Shown here: positions 1 through 7,972 of the stretch, one piece after another | Layout: each line of letters opens with the position of its first letter | Numbering within the stretch: the stretch's first letter is position 1 | Source of the DNA: Muribaculaceae bacterium | Lineage (GTDB): Bacteria; Bacteroidota; Bacteroidia; Bacteroidales; Muribaculaceae | Assembly: GCA_017547845.1 (NCBI GenBank) | Contig: JAFYNZ010000037.1 | Location: 1-56,227 of the forward strand | Length of the DNA stretch: 56,227 nt | Reading direction: 5' to 3' | Notes under the pieces: model-generated | Told to the model about the DNA's origin: nothing | Databases searched by the model: none | The model's input: the letters and a program-made list of their open reading frames with translations, nothing else | Program-made: the position numbers and the translations under genes

Positions 1-36
1 TGCAACACAAATTTACTAAAAATCCATGACATGACA

Positions 37-79
37 AAGGCTTTCGCGCTGAAAATCAGCATGAAAGCCTTATTTTTTT
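37..79 (+). terminator. Intrinsic terminator
   Basis: The stem AAGGCTTTC (37-45) pairs with GAAAGCCTT (63-71) and is followed by ATTTTTTT. It probably ends a gene located left of the window. Confidence 0.75.
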
Positions 80-211
80 CGTTGTTTTTTGCAGTACAAC
101 AAAAATAGAGGCCGACTAACGGACTTGTTAGACAGCCTCATCAAACCTTATTAGTTTGAAGAATTGATGATAATTTAAACATCATATTTTTCGCACTTCG
201 TTTTTTAATTT

Positions 212-262
212 AGGGGTTCTGACTACTCGCTAATAGTAAATTCAATTTACAGAACCCCTTTT
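212..262 (+). terminator. Terminator-like hairpin
   Basis: AGGGGTTCTG (212-221) pairs perfectly with CAGAACCCCT (250-259), followed by a short T run. It lies 70 bp upstream of the WG-repeat lipoprotein, so it could be a terminator or a leader structure. Confidence 0.5.
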
Positions 263-333
263 AAATAAATTGATTAAATAAAGGGAGCGGAAACGCCCAA
301 CAAAAATTAGGTCAATTTTAAAATATAATAGAT

Positions 334-2157
334 ATGAAAACAGTTAAAATTTGTTATGTGTCCTTAATAGCATTTTTGCTTGCTGGATGCGGTCTGTTTG
401 AATCCGAAAAAAACGAGTTCATTCCTGTAAAAGAGAACAAATCCGACAAATGGGGATTTATGTCTCTTGATGGAGAAATGATAATCGAAAATGAATTTGA
501 AAAGACTCCAACTTTTCCAATGGAAGGCGTTTTTTCTGTCGAAGAAAAAGATGGATACAGTGTTTTTCTTTTGAAAAATCGTCCTGAGTTAATTAAAGGT
601 TGTGAAAATCTAAAAAGTGTTGGTTGTATGAGTAATGGTGTTATGCCTACAGTTCAAAAAGGCAAACGCATTTCATACATCAACAAAAAGGGTGAAATTC
701 TTTTTACATTAAATCCTATCAAGGGTAAAGAGATTATATGTGTCAGTGCTTATTTTGATGATAAAAATTATGCTATTATTGAAACTGAAGATAACAACTT
801 TGGATACATTAATAATAAAGGGGAAGTCGTAATTAACCCAAATTTCAGTTGTGCTCTGCCTTTTTCAAAAGATGGTTATGCTCTTGTATGTAAAGAAATA
901 GACGGCAAACCAAATTGGCAAATTATAGACAATAATGGAAAAACAATTCTTAAAATCGGAGAAAAATACAATCCTTGCTATCCGTTTGTGATAAACGAAA
1001 AATTAGCTGTACTGCTTGATGATCATTTCGGATTTCTTGATTTAAGCGGTAAATACAGCAGATGTCCAGACTTTGTAGAAAGAATCATTGATATTACAAA
1101 AGATGGTTTCGTATACTATTCAAAAGACAAATATGGTTTCATGAATTACGAGGGTGAACAAATTATAAGAGCTAGATATTCAGGCATCCAAATTCTTGAT
1201 AATGGTAAATTCCTTGTAAACAATGATAATGAATTTCTAATCCTAAATTCAAAAGGAGAAAAAGAAGTTTCGATTGATGATTATAGAGGTATCTATGTAA
1301 CTCCAAACACAAATGTACTATTGGCAAAAATTGGTAATGACTGGGAATTAATTAACTATGAAGGAAAAATAGTTACAAAAAATCCTCTTTCAGAAGTTAA
1401 TATTATTCAAACTATTGAATTCGCACCTAATGATGCTTTAAAGACATTGGAATCAGTAACTTCAAATTATCTTTCAGAAGTTAATACTCTTCAAACTATT
1501 ACATCCGCAACCGAAGATGCATTAAACATATTGGAATCTGTAGCTTTAAATTATCTCAAACTATATAATTTTTCACGAGGAAGAGTCTATTCCGATATTA
1601 AAAATAATTCAGACACATCTGATGATGACACACTTGACATTAATGAAGATATAGTTACTCATAGCTCTGATTCTGTTGCAATTGCGATGGAAAACAAACA
1701 ATTAGAGGACTTTATGCATAAAGTAATGTACAAAAAAACCAATGAGCAAACCATCTACGACCACGGATCTAGAGAATTTATTAGATTAGCAAAAAAATTG
1801 TGTGACGAAACGCCGATGTTAGAGATGGAGGACGAGCACAGCTTCTTGGATGCTTTATGGGCAAATCCTGTCAGCATGGCCGATGAAAATTTATCTGCAT
1901 CGATCGCTTCTATCAAAATTTTAAATTGCGATGGCTCAGAAGGCAATGTCTTGATAAAATTTAGATGGAAAGATAAAAGCATAAATAAAATAATTGACCA
2001 TTGGCCTAGTCAAATGATTGCAAAAATGAAGAAAGAAAACGGCAAATGGGTATTTGATGACCTAGAATATCTTAACGGACGTACAGCAAAATGGTATATC
2101 AAAAATCCTAAATTCTCAAATGATAGACATCGACTATATATGCCTGGAGAATATTAA
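334..2157 (+). CDS. WG-repeat lipoprotein
   Basis: The protein starts with a lipoprotein signal (LLAGCG, lipid Cys19), so it is exported and membrane anchored. From about residue 39 to 345 it has at least six to eight WG-type repeats, seen as WGF/YGF/WEL followed by xxxGE and hydrophobic residues (for example WGFMSLDGEMII, FGYINNKGEVVI, YGFMNYEGEQII). Such repeats are known in bacterial surface and periplasmic proteins and usually mediate binding; the ligand here is unknown. The middle holds a 28-residue tandem duplication (DNA 1387-1554). The C-terminal third has no WG repeats and resembles a small alpha/beta domain. A terminator follows at 2194. Codon use is more AT-rich than in the housekeeping genes further right. 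The function is not established. Confidence 0.8.
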   Translation: MKTVKICYVSLIAFLLAGCGLFESEKNEFIPVKENKSDKWGFMSLDGEMIIENEFEKTPTFPMEGVFSVEEKDGYSVFLLKNRPELIKGCENLKSVGCMSNGVMPTVQKGKRISYINKKGEILFTLNPIKGKEIICVSAYFDDKNYAIIETEDNNFGYINNKGEVVINPNFSCALPFSKDGYALVCKEIDGKPNWQIIDNNGKTILKIGEKYNPCYPFVINEKLAVLLDDHFGFLDLSGKYSRCPDFVERIIDITKDGFVYYSKDKYGFMNYEGEQIIRARYSGIQILDNGKFLVNNDNEFLILNSKGEKEVSIDDYRGIYVTPNTNVLLAKIGNDWELINYEGKIVTKNPLSEVNIIQTIEFAPNDALKTLESVTSNYLSEVNTLQTITSATEDALNILESVALNYLKLYNFSRGRVYSDIKNNSDTSDDDTLDINEDIVTHSSDSVAIAMENKQLEDFMHKVMYKKTNEQTIYDHGSREFIRLAKKLCDETPMLEMEDEHSFLDALWANPVSMADENLSASIASIKILNCDGSEGNVLIKFRWKDKSINKIIDHWPSQMIAKMKKENGKWVFDDLEYLNGRTAKWYIKNPKFSNDRHRLYMPGEY

Positions 2158-2193
2158 ACTTTTCGAAAAACAATTAATTAAGGGAGCAATACA

Positions 2194-2235
2194 AAAATCA
2201 GGGCTTGGCTCAATTGGTTCCAAGCCCTAATTTTT
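2194..2235 (+). terminator. Intrinsic terminator
   Basis: AGGGCTTGG (2200-2208) pairs with CCAAGCCCT (2220-2228), flanked by AAAAATC and AATTTTT, which extend the stem. It ends transcription of the WG-repeat gene. Confidence 0.75.
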
Positions 2236-2264
2236 GAGAAATATAACCTTGCAGACACAAACTT

Positions 2265-2717
2265 ATGAAAATCGACTATAACGACCGACAAGTAGAAGCG
2301 TATGCTCTGGTGATGAAGAAAGAGTATGCCTTAGAGATTTTGAAGGGTTCAAAGACAGTGGAGTTTAGAACCACCAGCAAGAAATACGATGGTATGTTTT
2401 TGGACAAGACTATACTGAAAATCAACGAAACATTGCGAAAACAAGGCAGAGATGACGAATGTGAATCTCCATTCCGCACTGACATCGAAGCAATACATTT
2501 CTATCCCTATAACAACTCCTGGTATCTTGATGTTGCGATTGATGAAATCGGCATAGTCGAGATTTCAGAGGAGGGTGCAAAGTTCTTGGCTGAAGAGTTT
2601 GGTTGTCACGAGTTTGACGATGAGTGGCAACAGTTTGCAGACTTGCCTGAAGATGAAATCCCATTGGTTTATTACATACATATCTGTGAGGTGATAAGCC
2701 ATCAAGGGCTGGATTAA
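2265..2717 (+). CDS. ASCH/PUA-like domain protein
   Basis: This is a 150-residue soluble protein without signal peptide. The early stretch ALVMKKEYALEILKGSKTVEFR matches the usual ASCH-domain opening (a Lys/Gly-Lys segment followed by a Glu-Phe-Arg strand), a fold related to PUA that is thought to bind RNA or modified bases. The remainder is rich in acidic residues. It follows a terminator and so is probably transcribed separately from the upstream gene. The family assignment is by motif only and the cellular role is unknown. Confidence 0.6.
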   Translation: MKIDYNDRQVEAYALVMKKEYALEILKGSKTVEFRTTSKKYDGMFLDKTILKINETLRKQGRDDECESPFRTDIEAIHFYPYNNSWYLDVAIDEIGIVEISEEGAKFLAEEFGCHEFDDEWQQFADLPEDEIPLVYYIHICEVISHQGLD

Positions 2718-2882
2718 CATGAGCAAGCGACGACCACGCTTCAGTAGTTCATAGTCTTGAGTCATTCGCTCGCTACACTGATAAGGGTGCTTGTGTCTTT
2801 GTATTTAGTGGGGGAAGCACTGATTCATTCGTGCTGACCTAAACTTATGACATGAGTTGTCTATTTATGCTGATTTGAGAGG

Positions 2883-4967
2883 TCAGTTGGAGAAGAAGGG
2901 GCCGATGGGGTTGAAGAAGACGTTGCCGAAGTTTTCGGCGTTGTAGAGCGTCACGTGTGAGCCCATTGTCTGAGAAAACACATCTGAATAGAGGTCTCTG
3001 ACTGATAACTCATAGATATTTCTCTGATATAGTGCCGTAAGCACGGCTGAAGTAAAGCTATTTGTGAGATAAGTCTTCCACATCGGAGCATACAACTCTG
3101 CTTTTGAAGTCTCCTTGTCGTTAGTCGCTGTCATCAACATCATTTTCGGCACTCCCACACACTCCATCGCCACACTACCGGAATAGCATGCCTCGATGAC
3201 TCCGAACATTTTGCGATACTTACCTGCAGAATACATTGCTTTGAACAATTCTGACATGAAACGACCATTAATCGTCTTCTGATTTTCGCCCCACAACAAT
3301 GTGCCCGGCACACCATGCCCTGACCATATTATCAACACATTGTGCTCGTCTGTAGAGTTGAGCACCTTCGGCAACTTCTCGCTTTTTTGCCCTAAAAGAA
3401 TCTTTTTTAAATCATTTGGTGTTATCTCATCAAGTCTGTAATCAATCGTTACATCAGTATAAAGATTTTCAAGCAGAGCATTATCTCTGATGACCTGCCC
3501 AGGATATGGATTATGTGTATCGTTGGCAATATCGTCAGCCATAATCAGGATTATGTCGTCATCTGTGAAATTGTTTTTTTTAAGATATTGGTAATATGCC
3601 AGCACATCTGCTTGATGACGATAGTCCTCCCACCCCGATGAAGTCGCAATCAACACAGCTTTTGTGCCTTTATAATCCTTAATATCGGCATCTTCCTGCT
3701 TGTAATCAAAGTCTTGGTCAAACATCTTGTTCCATATCCAAGCGCCATGTTCAGACGAGCCTGCACCTCCACCACGACTGACATAATCGGTCTGATAAAA
3801 CCTATGATTACTCATATACTGAACTGCATACGTCGAATAATTGATGATTGTATGCTTGTCGGGAGAAAACAAGAACTTTCCGAGTGCACCACTTATATTC
3901 GGGACTGTATGTTCCTCTACAATCTGCTCAAAAGCCATCTCAATCCCCTCGCTTGTCCATCCTCCGAAATACAAATCATCGGCGGCAAGCAGGTCACGCA
4001 CAGCGTGATTCAACGATATACCAAATTCTTGCGACATAGCATACGCCAGAGACGCAATCATTATAGCATCATAGAGTTGTGCTTCGCCGAATATAGGTAT
4101 CTGACCATATCTTGCTTCGTAAACATCTTGAAAGCCACTCGACGGATTTGGCACCATTGTCACACCCTTCATTATATAATCCTTATCGATTCCGTAGATT
4201 TTCACCAAATCGATAGTCCTATTGCCGAATGCCTTATGTGAGAAATACCCTTTATCGGTGTATTTCATCATCTCAACAGCCTCAAAGCATGAATTAGGCA
4301 CACAGACAATCGGACAACCCAACTTCGACAAATCCTTCATTGCTGCACCTATCTCTAATATATTGTCAAATGTGCGAATAGCCAAAGGGGTCAGGCCTAA
4401 TTCTGACGCTTGGAATGCAAACCAGTCAATGAAGGTCTGACTATAATCCGAGTCGCTTGCTATCAATGCAACTTCACGATTGTTGACATCTGTCGCTATC
4501 TGAGACAAAATCACCTCACTCTGGGTGATGTCACTCTCCGAAAGTCCCCACATGAAGCCCATTCTGGCATATTTACGAATCACCTCCTGAGAGGTATTGA
4601 ATGTGAACATAGGCTTCGGATTTTTCAGTCGCGACATCTGATATGCCAATTTCTCCGTATTATCCTCGCTTTCGCAACCGATGACACAAGCCACTGACTC
4701 ATCACGAGCAAGATCGTATGCGAGGTTCATCATGTCATAACTTTCTTCGTCGTAAAACTCAAAAACCGGGTTAATATCTGTGACCTTCCTGATATTGTTT
4801 TTCGCAAGGTCCATTATTCTATCCCATCGGTCGCGAGAATCTTCCGTCAAAACAACAGCTATCTTGATGATTCGCTCCTTGCGCTCATCTTTGACGGCAG
4901 GCTCGTCGCAACTGTGCAGAAACACAACAGTCGCTATGAGGAATAATATTTTATAGATACTTTTCAT
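2883..4967 (-). CDS. Lipoprotein fusing a type 1 periplasmic-binding domain to a legumain-like C13 protease
   Basis: Lipid Cys20 (FLHSCDE) anchors the protein. Residues about 33-400 look like a type 1 periplasmic-binding (Leu/Ile/Val-binding) domain: it opens with IKIAVVLTEDS, has alternating beta/alpha segments, and contains VALIASDSDYSQTF and YDAIMIASLAYAM. Residues about 435-690 match legumain/C13 endopeptidases closely: WEDYRHQADV, ADDIANDTHNPYPG, the catalytic His551 in WSGHGVPG, and Cys594 in EACYSGS. Both members of the dyad are present, so protease activity is likely, typically after Asn or Asp in this family. It is the last gene of a three-gene operon and overlaps the preceding gene by 17 bp, which suggests translational coupling. 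The inference is a ligand-responsive surface or periplasmic protease. The ligand and substrate are unknown. Confidence 0.85.
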   Translation of the reverse strand: MKSIYKILFLIATVVFLHSCDEPAVKDERKERIIKIAVVLTEDSRDRWDRIMDLAKNNIRKVTDINPVFEFYDEESYDMMNLAYDLARDESVACVIGCESEDNTEKLAYQMSRLKNPKPMFTFNTSQEVIRKYARMGFMWGLSESDITQSEVILSQIATDVNNREVALIASDSDYSQTFIDWFAFQASELGLTPLAIRTFDNILEIGAAMKDLSKLGCPIVCVPNSCFEAVEMMKYTDKGYFSHKAFGNRTIDLVKIYGIDKDYIMKGVTMVPNPSSGFQDVYEARYGQIPIFGEAQLYDAIMIASLAYAMSQEFGISLNHAVRDLLAADDLYFGGWTSEGIEMAFEQIVEEHTVPNISGALGKFLFSPDKHTIINYSTYAVQYMSNHRFYQTDYVSRGGGAGSSEHGAWIWNKMFDQDFDYKQEDADIKDYKGTKAVLIATSSGWEDYRHQADVLAYYQYLKKNNFTDDDIILIMADDIANDTHNPYPGQVIRDNALLENLYTDVTIDYRLDEITPNDLKKILLGQKSEKLPKVLNSTDEHNVLIIWSGHGVPGTLLWGENQKTINGRFMSELFKAMYSAGKYRKMFGVIEACYSGSVAMECVGVPKMMLMTATNDKETSKAELYAPMWKTYLTNSFTSAVLTALYQRNIYELSVRDLYSDVFSQTMGSHVTLYNAENFGNVFFNPIGPFFSN

Positions 4968-5988
4968 TTACTCCCTGCTTCTTAAAGTATTCTCTTTCTT
5001 TTGCCACAGCCTGAATGTACATAGCATCAAGTTGCTCCGAACTTGAACCCATCGCAGAGGATCTATCAACGACAACCCTCCCCGACTCTAATGTATAGAA
5101 TCTGTAACGAGGCACATCTTTGCCCTCTATCCAAAGTTCTAGGAAGTCATCTAATGCCAAATCCATACGTTTATTCATGCAAAGGTTGACGTAAAAGAAA
5201 GTGTCAGGATCAATACAATCTACACCTATGGCTATTTTATGATTGGATTCAGAGAAACGATACACCCCGAGATTGCTCATGCCTGCGTATGGGATAAATA
5301 TCTTCAATCCATCACCTTCTGACTTTGATGCGAGTTTGCATTCATAATATGCTTTATCATCATCATTCAATCCGTCTCCGGGAGACTGGCTGATATAATT
5401 TATACTGACAGATCCGGTTGTTGACTCCTCTGTCGCCGCAATAAAACCATCTGCTACTTCGTTGAGACCATACAAATATGGATTGGCTGAAATAAGCTGA
5501 AAGTCAATAGGCATAAAATTCAGATAAAAACTACCTATCATGTACGAAGCCCCATAATAGGTCATCGCAAACGTGTAGGCATACGGCAACTCCTTGGTCA
5601 CTTCAAACATCAGTATATCTTTATGAGAGTCTGCTGTGGGGTGAGTAGCATTTGCCAATGGCTCGTCATAGATATTGGATGCAAACACGAAAAGTGAACG
5701 TGAAACGTCATCGCTGACCTCCATCTCGCACCAATCTTTGTAATACTCCATACCCTCCTCTATCGATTCCGGCACACAAAATGAGTAGTCATACCCATAT
5801 TTGTGAGACAAACTCTCAATTGCTTTAAGGGTGATGTCGTTATATCCCATGTTGCAAAAACTTTCCGGAGTAAACAGCACATAGATATGTGCTACTTTCG
5901 GCATGCCCAAATCTTCATTCTTTGAGCACGCCGAAAACAAACCTATTGTCAAAATGATTTGAAAAGTCGCAAATAGGACTTTACGCAT
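4951..5988 (-). CDS. BMP/PnrA-like substrate-binding lipoprotein
   Basis: Lipid Cys21 lies in LFSACSKNED; the acidic residues just after the Cys would suit surface export in Bacteroidota. The mature part starts with KVAHIYVLFTPESFCNMGYND and reads like a BMP/PnrA/Med-type type 1 binding protein (VAHIYVL, later KIAIGVDCIDPDTFFYVNLCMNKRMDLALDDFLELW, near the usual VGVDxDQ region). BMP-family proteins often bind nucleosides, but no permease genes are adjacent, so it is unlikely to feed a standard ABC importer. It lies between the Asp-rich lipoprotein (3 bp gap) and the binding-protein/protease fusion (overlap). Having two binding-fold proteins in one operon suggests joint ligand sensing. Confidence 0.7.
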   Translation of the reverse strand: MRKVLFATFQIILTIGLFSACSKNEDLGMPKVAHIYVLFTPESFCNMGYNDITLKAIESLSHKYGYDYSFCVPESIEEGMEYYKDWCEMEVSDDVSRSLFVFASNIYDEPLANATHPTADSHKDILMFEVTKELPYAYTFAMTYYGASYMIGSFYLNFMPIDFQLISANPYLYGLNEVADGFIAATEESTTGSVSINYISQSPGDGLNDDDKAYYECKLASKSEGDGLKIFIPYAGMSNLGVYRFSESNHKIAIGVDCIDPDTFFYVNLCMNKRMDLALDDFLELWIEGKDVPRYRFYTLESGRVVVDRSSAMGSSSEQLDAMYIQAVAKEREYFKKQGVNEKYL

Positions 5989-5991
5989 ACA

Positions 5992-7563
5992 CTACTTCAC
6001 AAAATAAAAGTTTTTTCCATCGCGAAGTGGATAAGGGCTTGCCTGATATTGTGGCGCTGAGAATGTCCACTCTGACGAATCATGATTCATGCTGTTTGTC
6101 CACTCTAAATTCAATTGATTCCAAGCATCTTCTGTGAAACTCCAAGAAAGTGAACCTTCGAACATAGTTGCCTTAAAGATATCAAAATTTGTTTCCCATT
6201 TAGCCAAAGTATAACCAAGCACCTTGACCTTTGCACCGATATTTCCGGAAAGCGATGCGTACGCACCGACATTCGCCTCAACCGTGAAGCCTTCGCTTGG
6301 ATCATAAGCTGCAGACACTTCTGCCTCTGCACTGATAGATGGGCCAAACGCCATCTTTGGACCGACACTACCAGCCAAATAGAAACCTACTTCGTAGAAT
6401 GTGCCGGTATACGCTTCAAGAGATGCCGAGCCATTTATGCCGTCAAAACTAAATGACTTCGTTGACTTAGACTCCTTAGAGGTGTTTGTCCATCCGGTGT
6501 TGTACTCATACTTGAAGCCCTTCTCAAACTCTAATTGATATTTACCTGATGCTAAAAGTTCAACCGATGCTGTCGCTGTTGCTCCGGTTCGTTGCACCAA
6601 TGAGCTTTCAAGGGTGAACGGCACAGGAACTACACCCACCCAATAGACTAATGTCGTCTTGCCTAAAGACGCAAGTTTCTTTTCCCATTTTTTTTCAATC
6701 TCACGCTCTATGCCAACGCTCAACTTTGCCGCTGCTTCGACTGAGCCCTTCACTCCTGCTTCAAGTTTTCTGAGTTTAAACCAACTTATGTTGATATTAG
6801 CGTATGCAGAAAGTTTGGCTGCGACACCCACTTTGCCTCGGATATAAACCTCTGCACCACCTTCATCGTCGTCATCATCATCTGAATCATCGTCGTCATC
6901 ATCATATTCCGGATATCCAAACTCAAAGTCAGAGTCGATACTAATGATGTCAAAAGCAAGATTGCTTTCGAGAAGTTCCTCAGCGGTAAAATAATTCTTC
7001 ACTTCGCCGGTTCGTGTCTGGATACTGCGTGTAATCGGTGAGTTCTCATCAAGAATAACTACTGCAGGGTGATGGATACCTTCATCATCGATATATTTTT
7101 CAGACACATCATCTACTTCTTCATTAGTGCCGGCTCTTGTCACTCTTGTAGGCGCATCTCTATCGACATAAAGATCTGATTCAATCGAGAATTCAGCATC
7201 AGAGAACATATCGCTGAACTCACCTCTTGTAGTAGTGAGAATTATCTCGCCATTCTCAACCTTGGAATCAGTGATGATACGCACGAAAGGAACTGTCCCG
7301 ATTGTACGCCAAATAGTGACAACTCTGTTCTTGAAATTTTCAATACCCATCTTTTTAACATATGCCGCACTCACAGAAATGTATGTTGAGTCAGGCGACA
7401 CAATCTGCACATCATCGGGAGTGATGAAGTCTTCGTATGTCATTACTAACGGAGACAAATCCGCTGCCGGTGGCTCCGGTGTAGGAGCATCCTTTTCACA
7501 AGCACTTACTATGACCATAAGAAAGGCCATGAGAAACGAAAATTTCAAAAATTTTACTCGCAT
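5992..7563 (-). CDS. Large lipoprotein with Asp-rich linker, function unknown
   Basis: Lipid Cys22 (IVSACEKD) is followed by a Pro-rich stretch, an N-terminal domain to about residue 215, then a nearly pure Asp/Ser run (221-234) and a beta-rich C-terminal half full of Ala, Gly, Ser and Lys (GVKGSVEAAAKLSVG, SISAEAEVSAAYD, GAYASLSGNIGAKVKVLG). The C-terminal half alternates like an antiparallel beta-sheet. The acidic run may bind calcium or act as a flexible linker. It is the first gene of an operon with the binding-protein lipoproteins and has a strong promoter upstream. I do not recognise a family. Confidence 0.75.
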   Translation of the reverse strand: MRVKFLKFSFLMAFLMVIVSACEKDAPTPEPPAADLSPLVMTYEDFITPDDVQIVSPDSTYISVSAAYVKKMGIENFKNRVVTIWRTIGTVPFVRIITDSKVENGEIILTTTRGEFSDMFSDAEFSIESDLYVDRDAPTRVTRAGTNEEVDDVSEKYIDDEGIHHPAVVILDENSPITRSIQTRTGEVKNYFTAEELLESNLAFDIISIDSDFEFGYPEYDDDDDDSDDDDDDEGGAEVYIRGKVGVAAKLSAYANINISWFKLRKLEAGVKGSVEAAAKLSVGIEREIEKKWEKKLASLGKTTLVYWVGVVPVPFTLESSLVQRTGATATASVELLASGKYQLEFEKGFKYEYNTGWTNTSKESKSTKSFSFDGINGSASLEAYTGTFYEVGFYLAGSVGPKMAFGPSISAEAEVSAAYDPSEGFTVEANVGAYASLSGNIGAKVKVLGYTLAKWETNFDIFKATMFEGSLSWSFTEDAWNQLNLEWTNSMNHDSSEWTFSAPQYQASPYPLRDGKNFYFVK

Positions 7564-7972
7564 AAATTCGTAATTTGTAAAGTTTTTTATTAAAGAGTAT
7601 TATTCAATAACTATCATCTTCATTAAAAATTAGAAGTGATAGAGAGAACAAAGTTAAATCAAACATCTAATTATTCCAAACATTTTTTTACAAAACTTTT
7701 GGAAAATTATATTCTATTTACAGAGTGTTTACATAAATTGAAGCCAAAACCGGCAATAAATCTACAAACAATCTACATTTAAGCCGCGCCAACGACCAGT
7801 CAGAGGGCAAATCATGTGCGTCGCATTTAAAGAGTCGTTTATATTTCGACCGGATTTTAAAACTGCGATGACTGCAAATGCAGAAATAGTTTTCAAAACT
7901 TCCAAAAAGCATTTATAAATCCACGAGCCCACACGCTTCATTAATTATTCACAAACATACTACTGCGACATC
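7564..7972. other. Intergenic region between two minus-strand units
   Basis: This 409-bp stretch holds the promoter of the lipoprotein operon (7649-7680). The remainder is AT-rich, and I see no further gene or convincing terminator after the aminopeptidase stop. Confidence 0.6.
7649..7680 (-). promoter_or_regulatory. Bacteroidota promoter for the three-lipoprotein operon
   Basis: Read on the minus strand there is TTTG, a 20-bp spacer and TAACTTTG, matching the TTTG / TAnnTTTG consensus. The start codon is about 85 bp downstream. Confidence 0.75.

Larger units (their letters stand above)
1..333. other. Intergenic leader with two terminator-like hairpins
   Basis: No gene is visible here. Two hairpins followed by T tracts are listed separately. 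Between them, at about 108-139, is an imperfect hairpin (GAGGC paired with GCCTC). The rest is AT-rich, and no clear TAnnTTTG promoter for the gene at 334 was found. Confidence 0.6.

Noticed and set aside
7718-7912. Small minus-strand gene in the 7.6-8.0 kb gap
   Set aside because: A 64-codon ORF without recognisable features or a nearby promoter in the right place; I treat it as chance.
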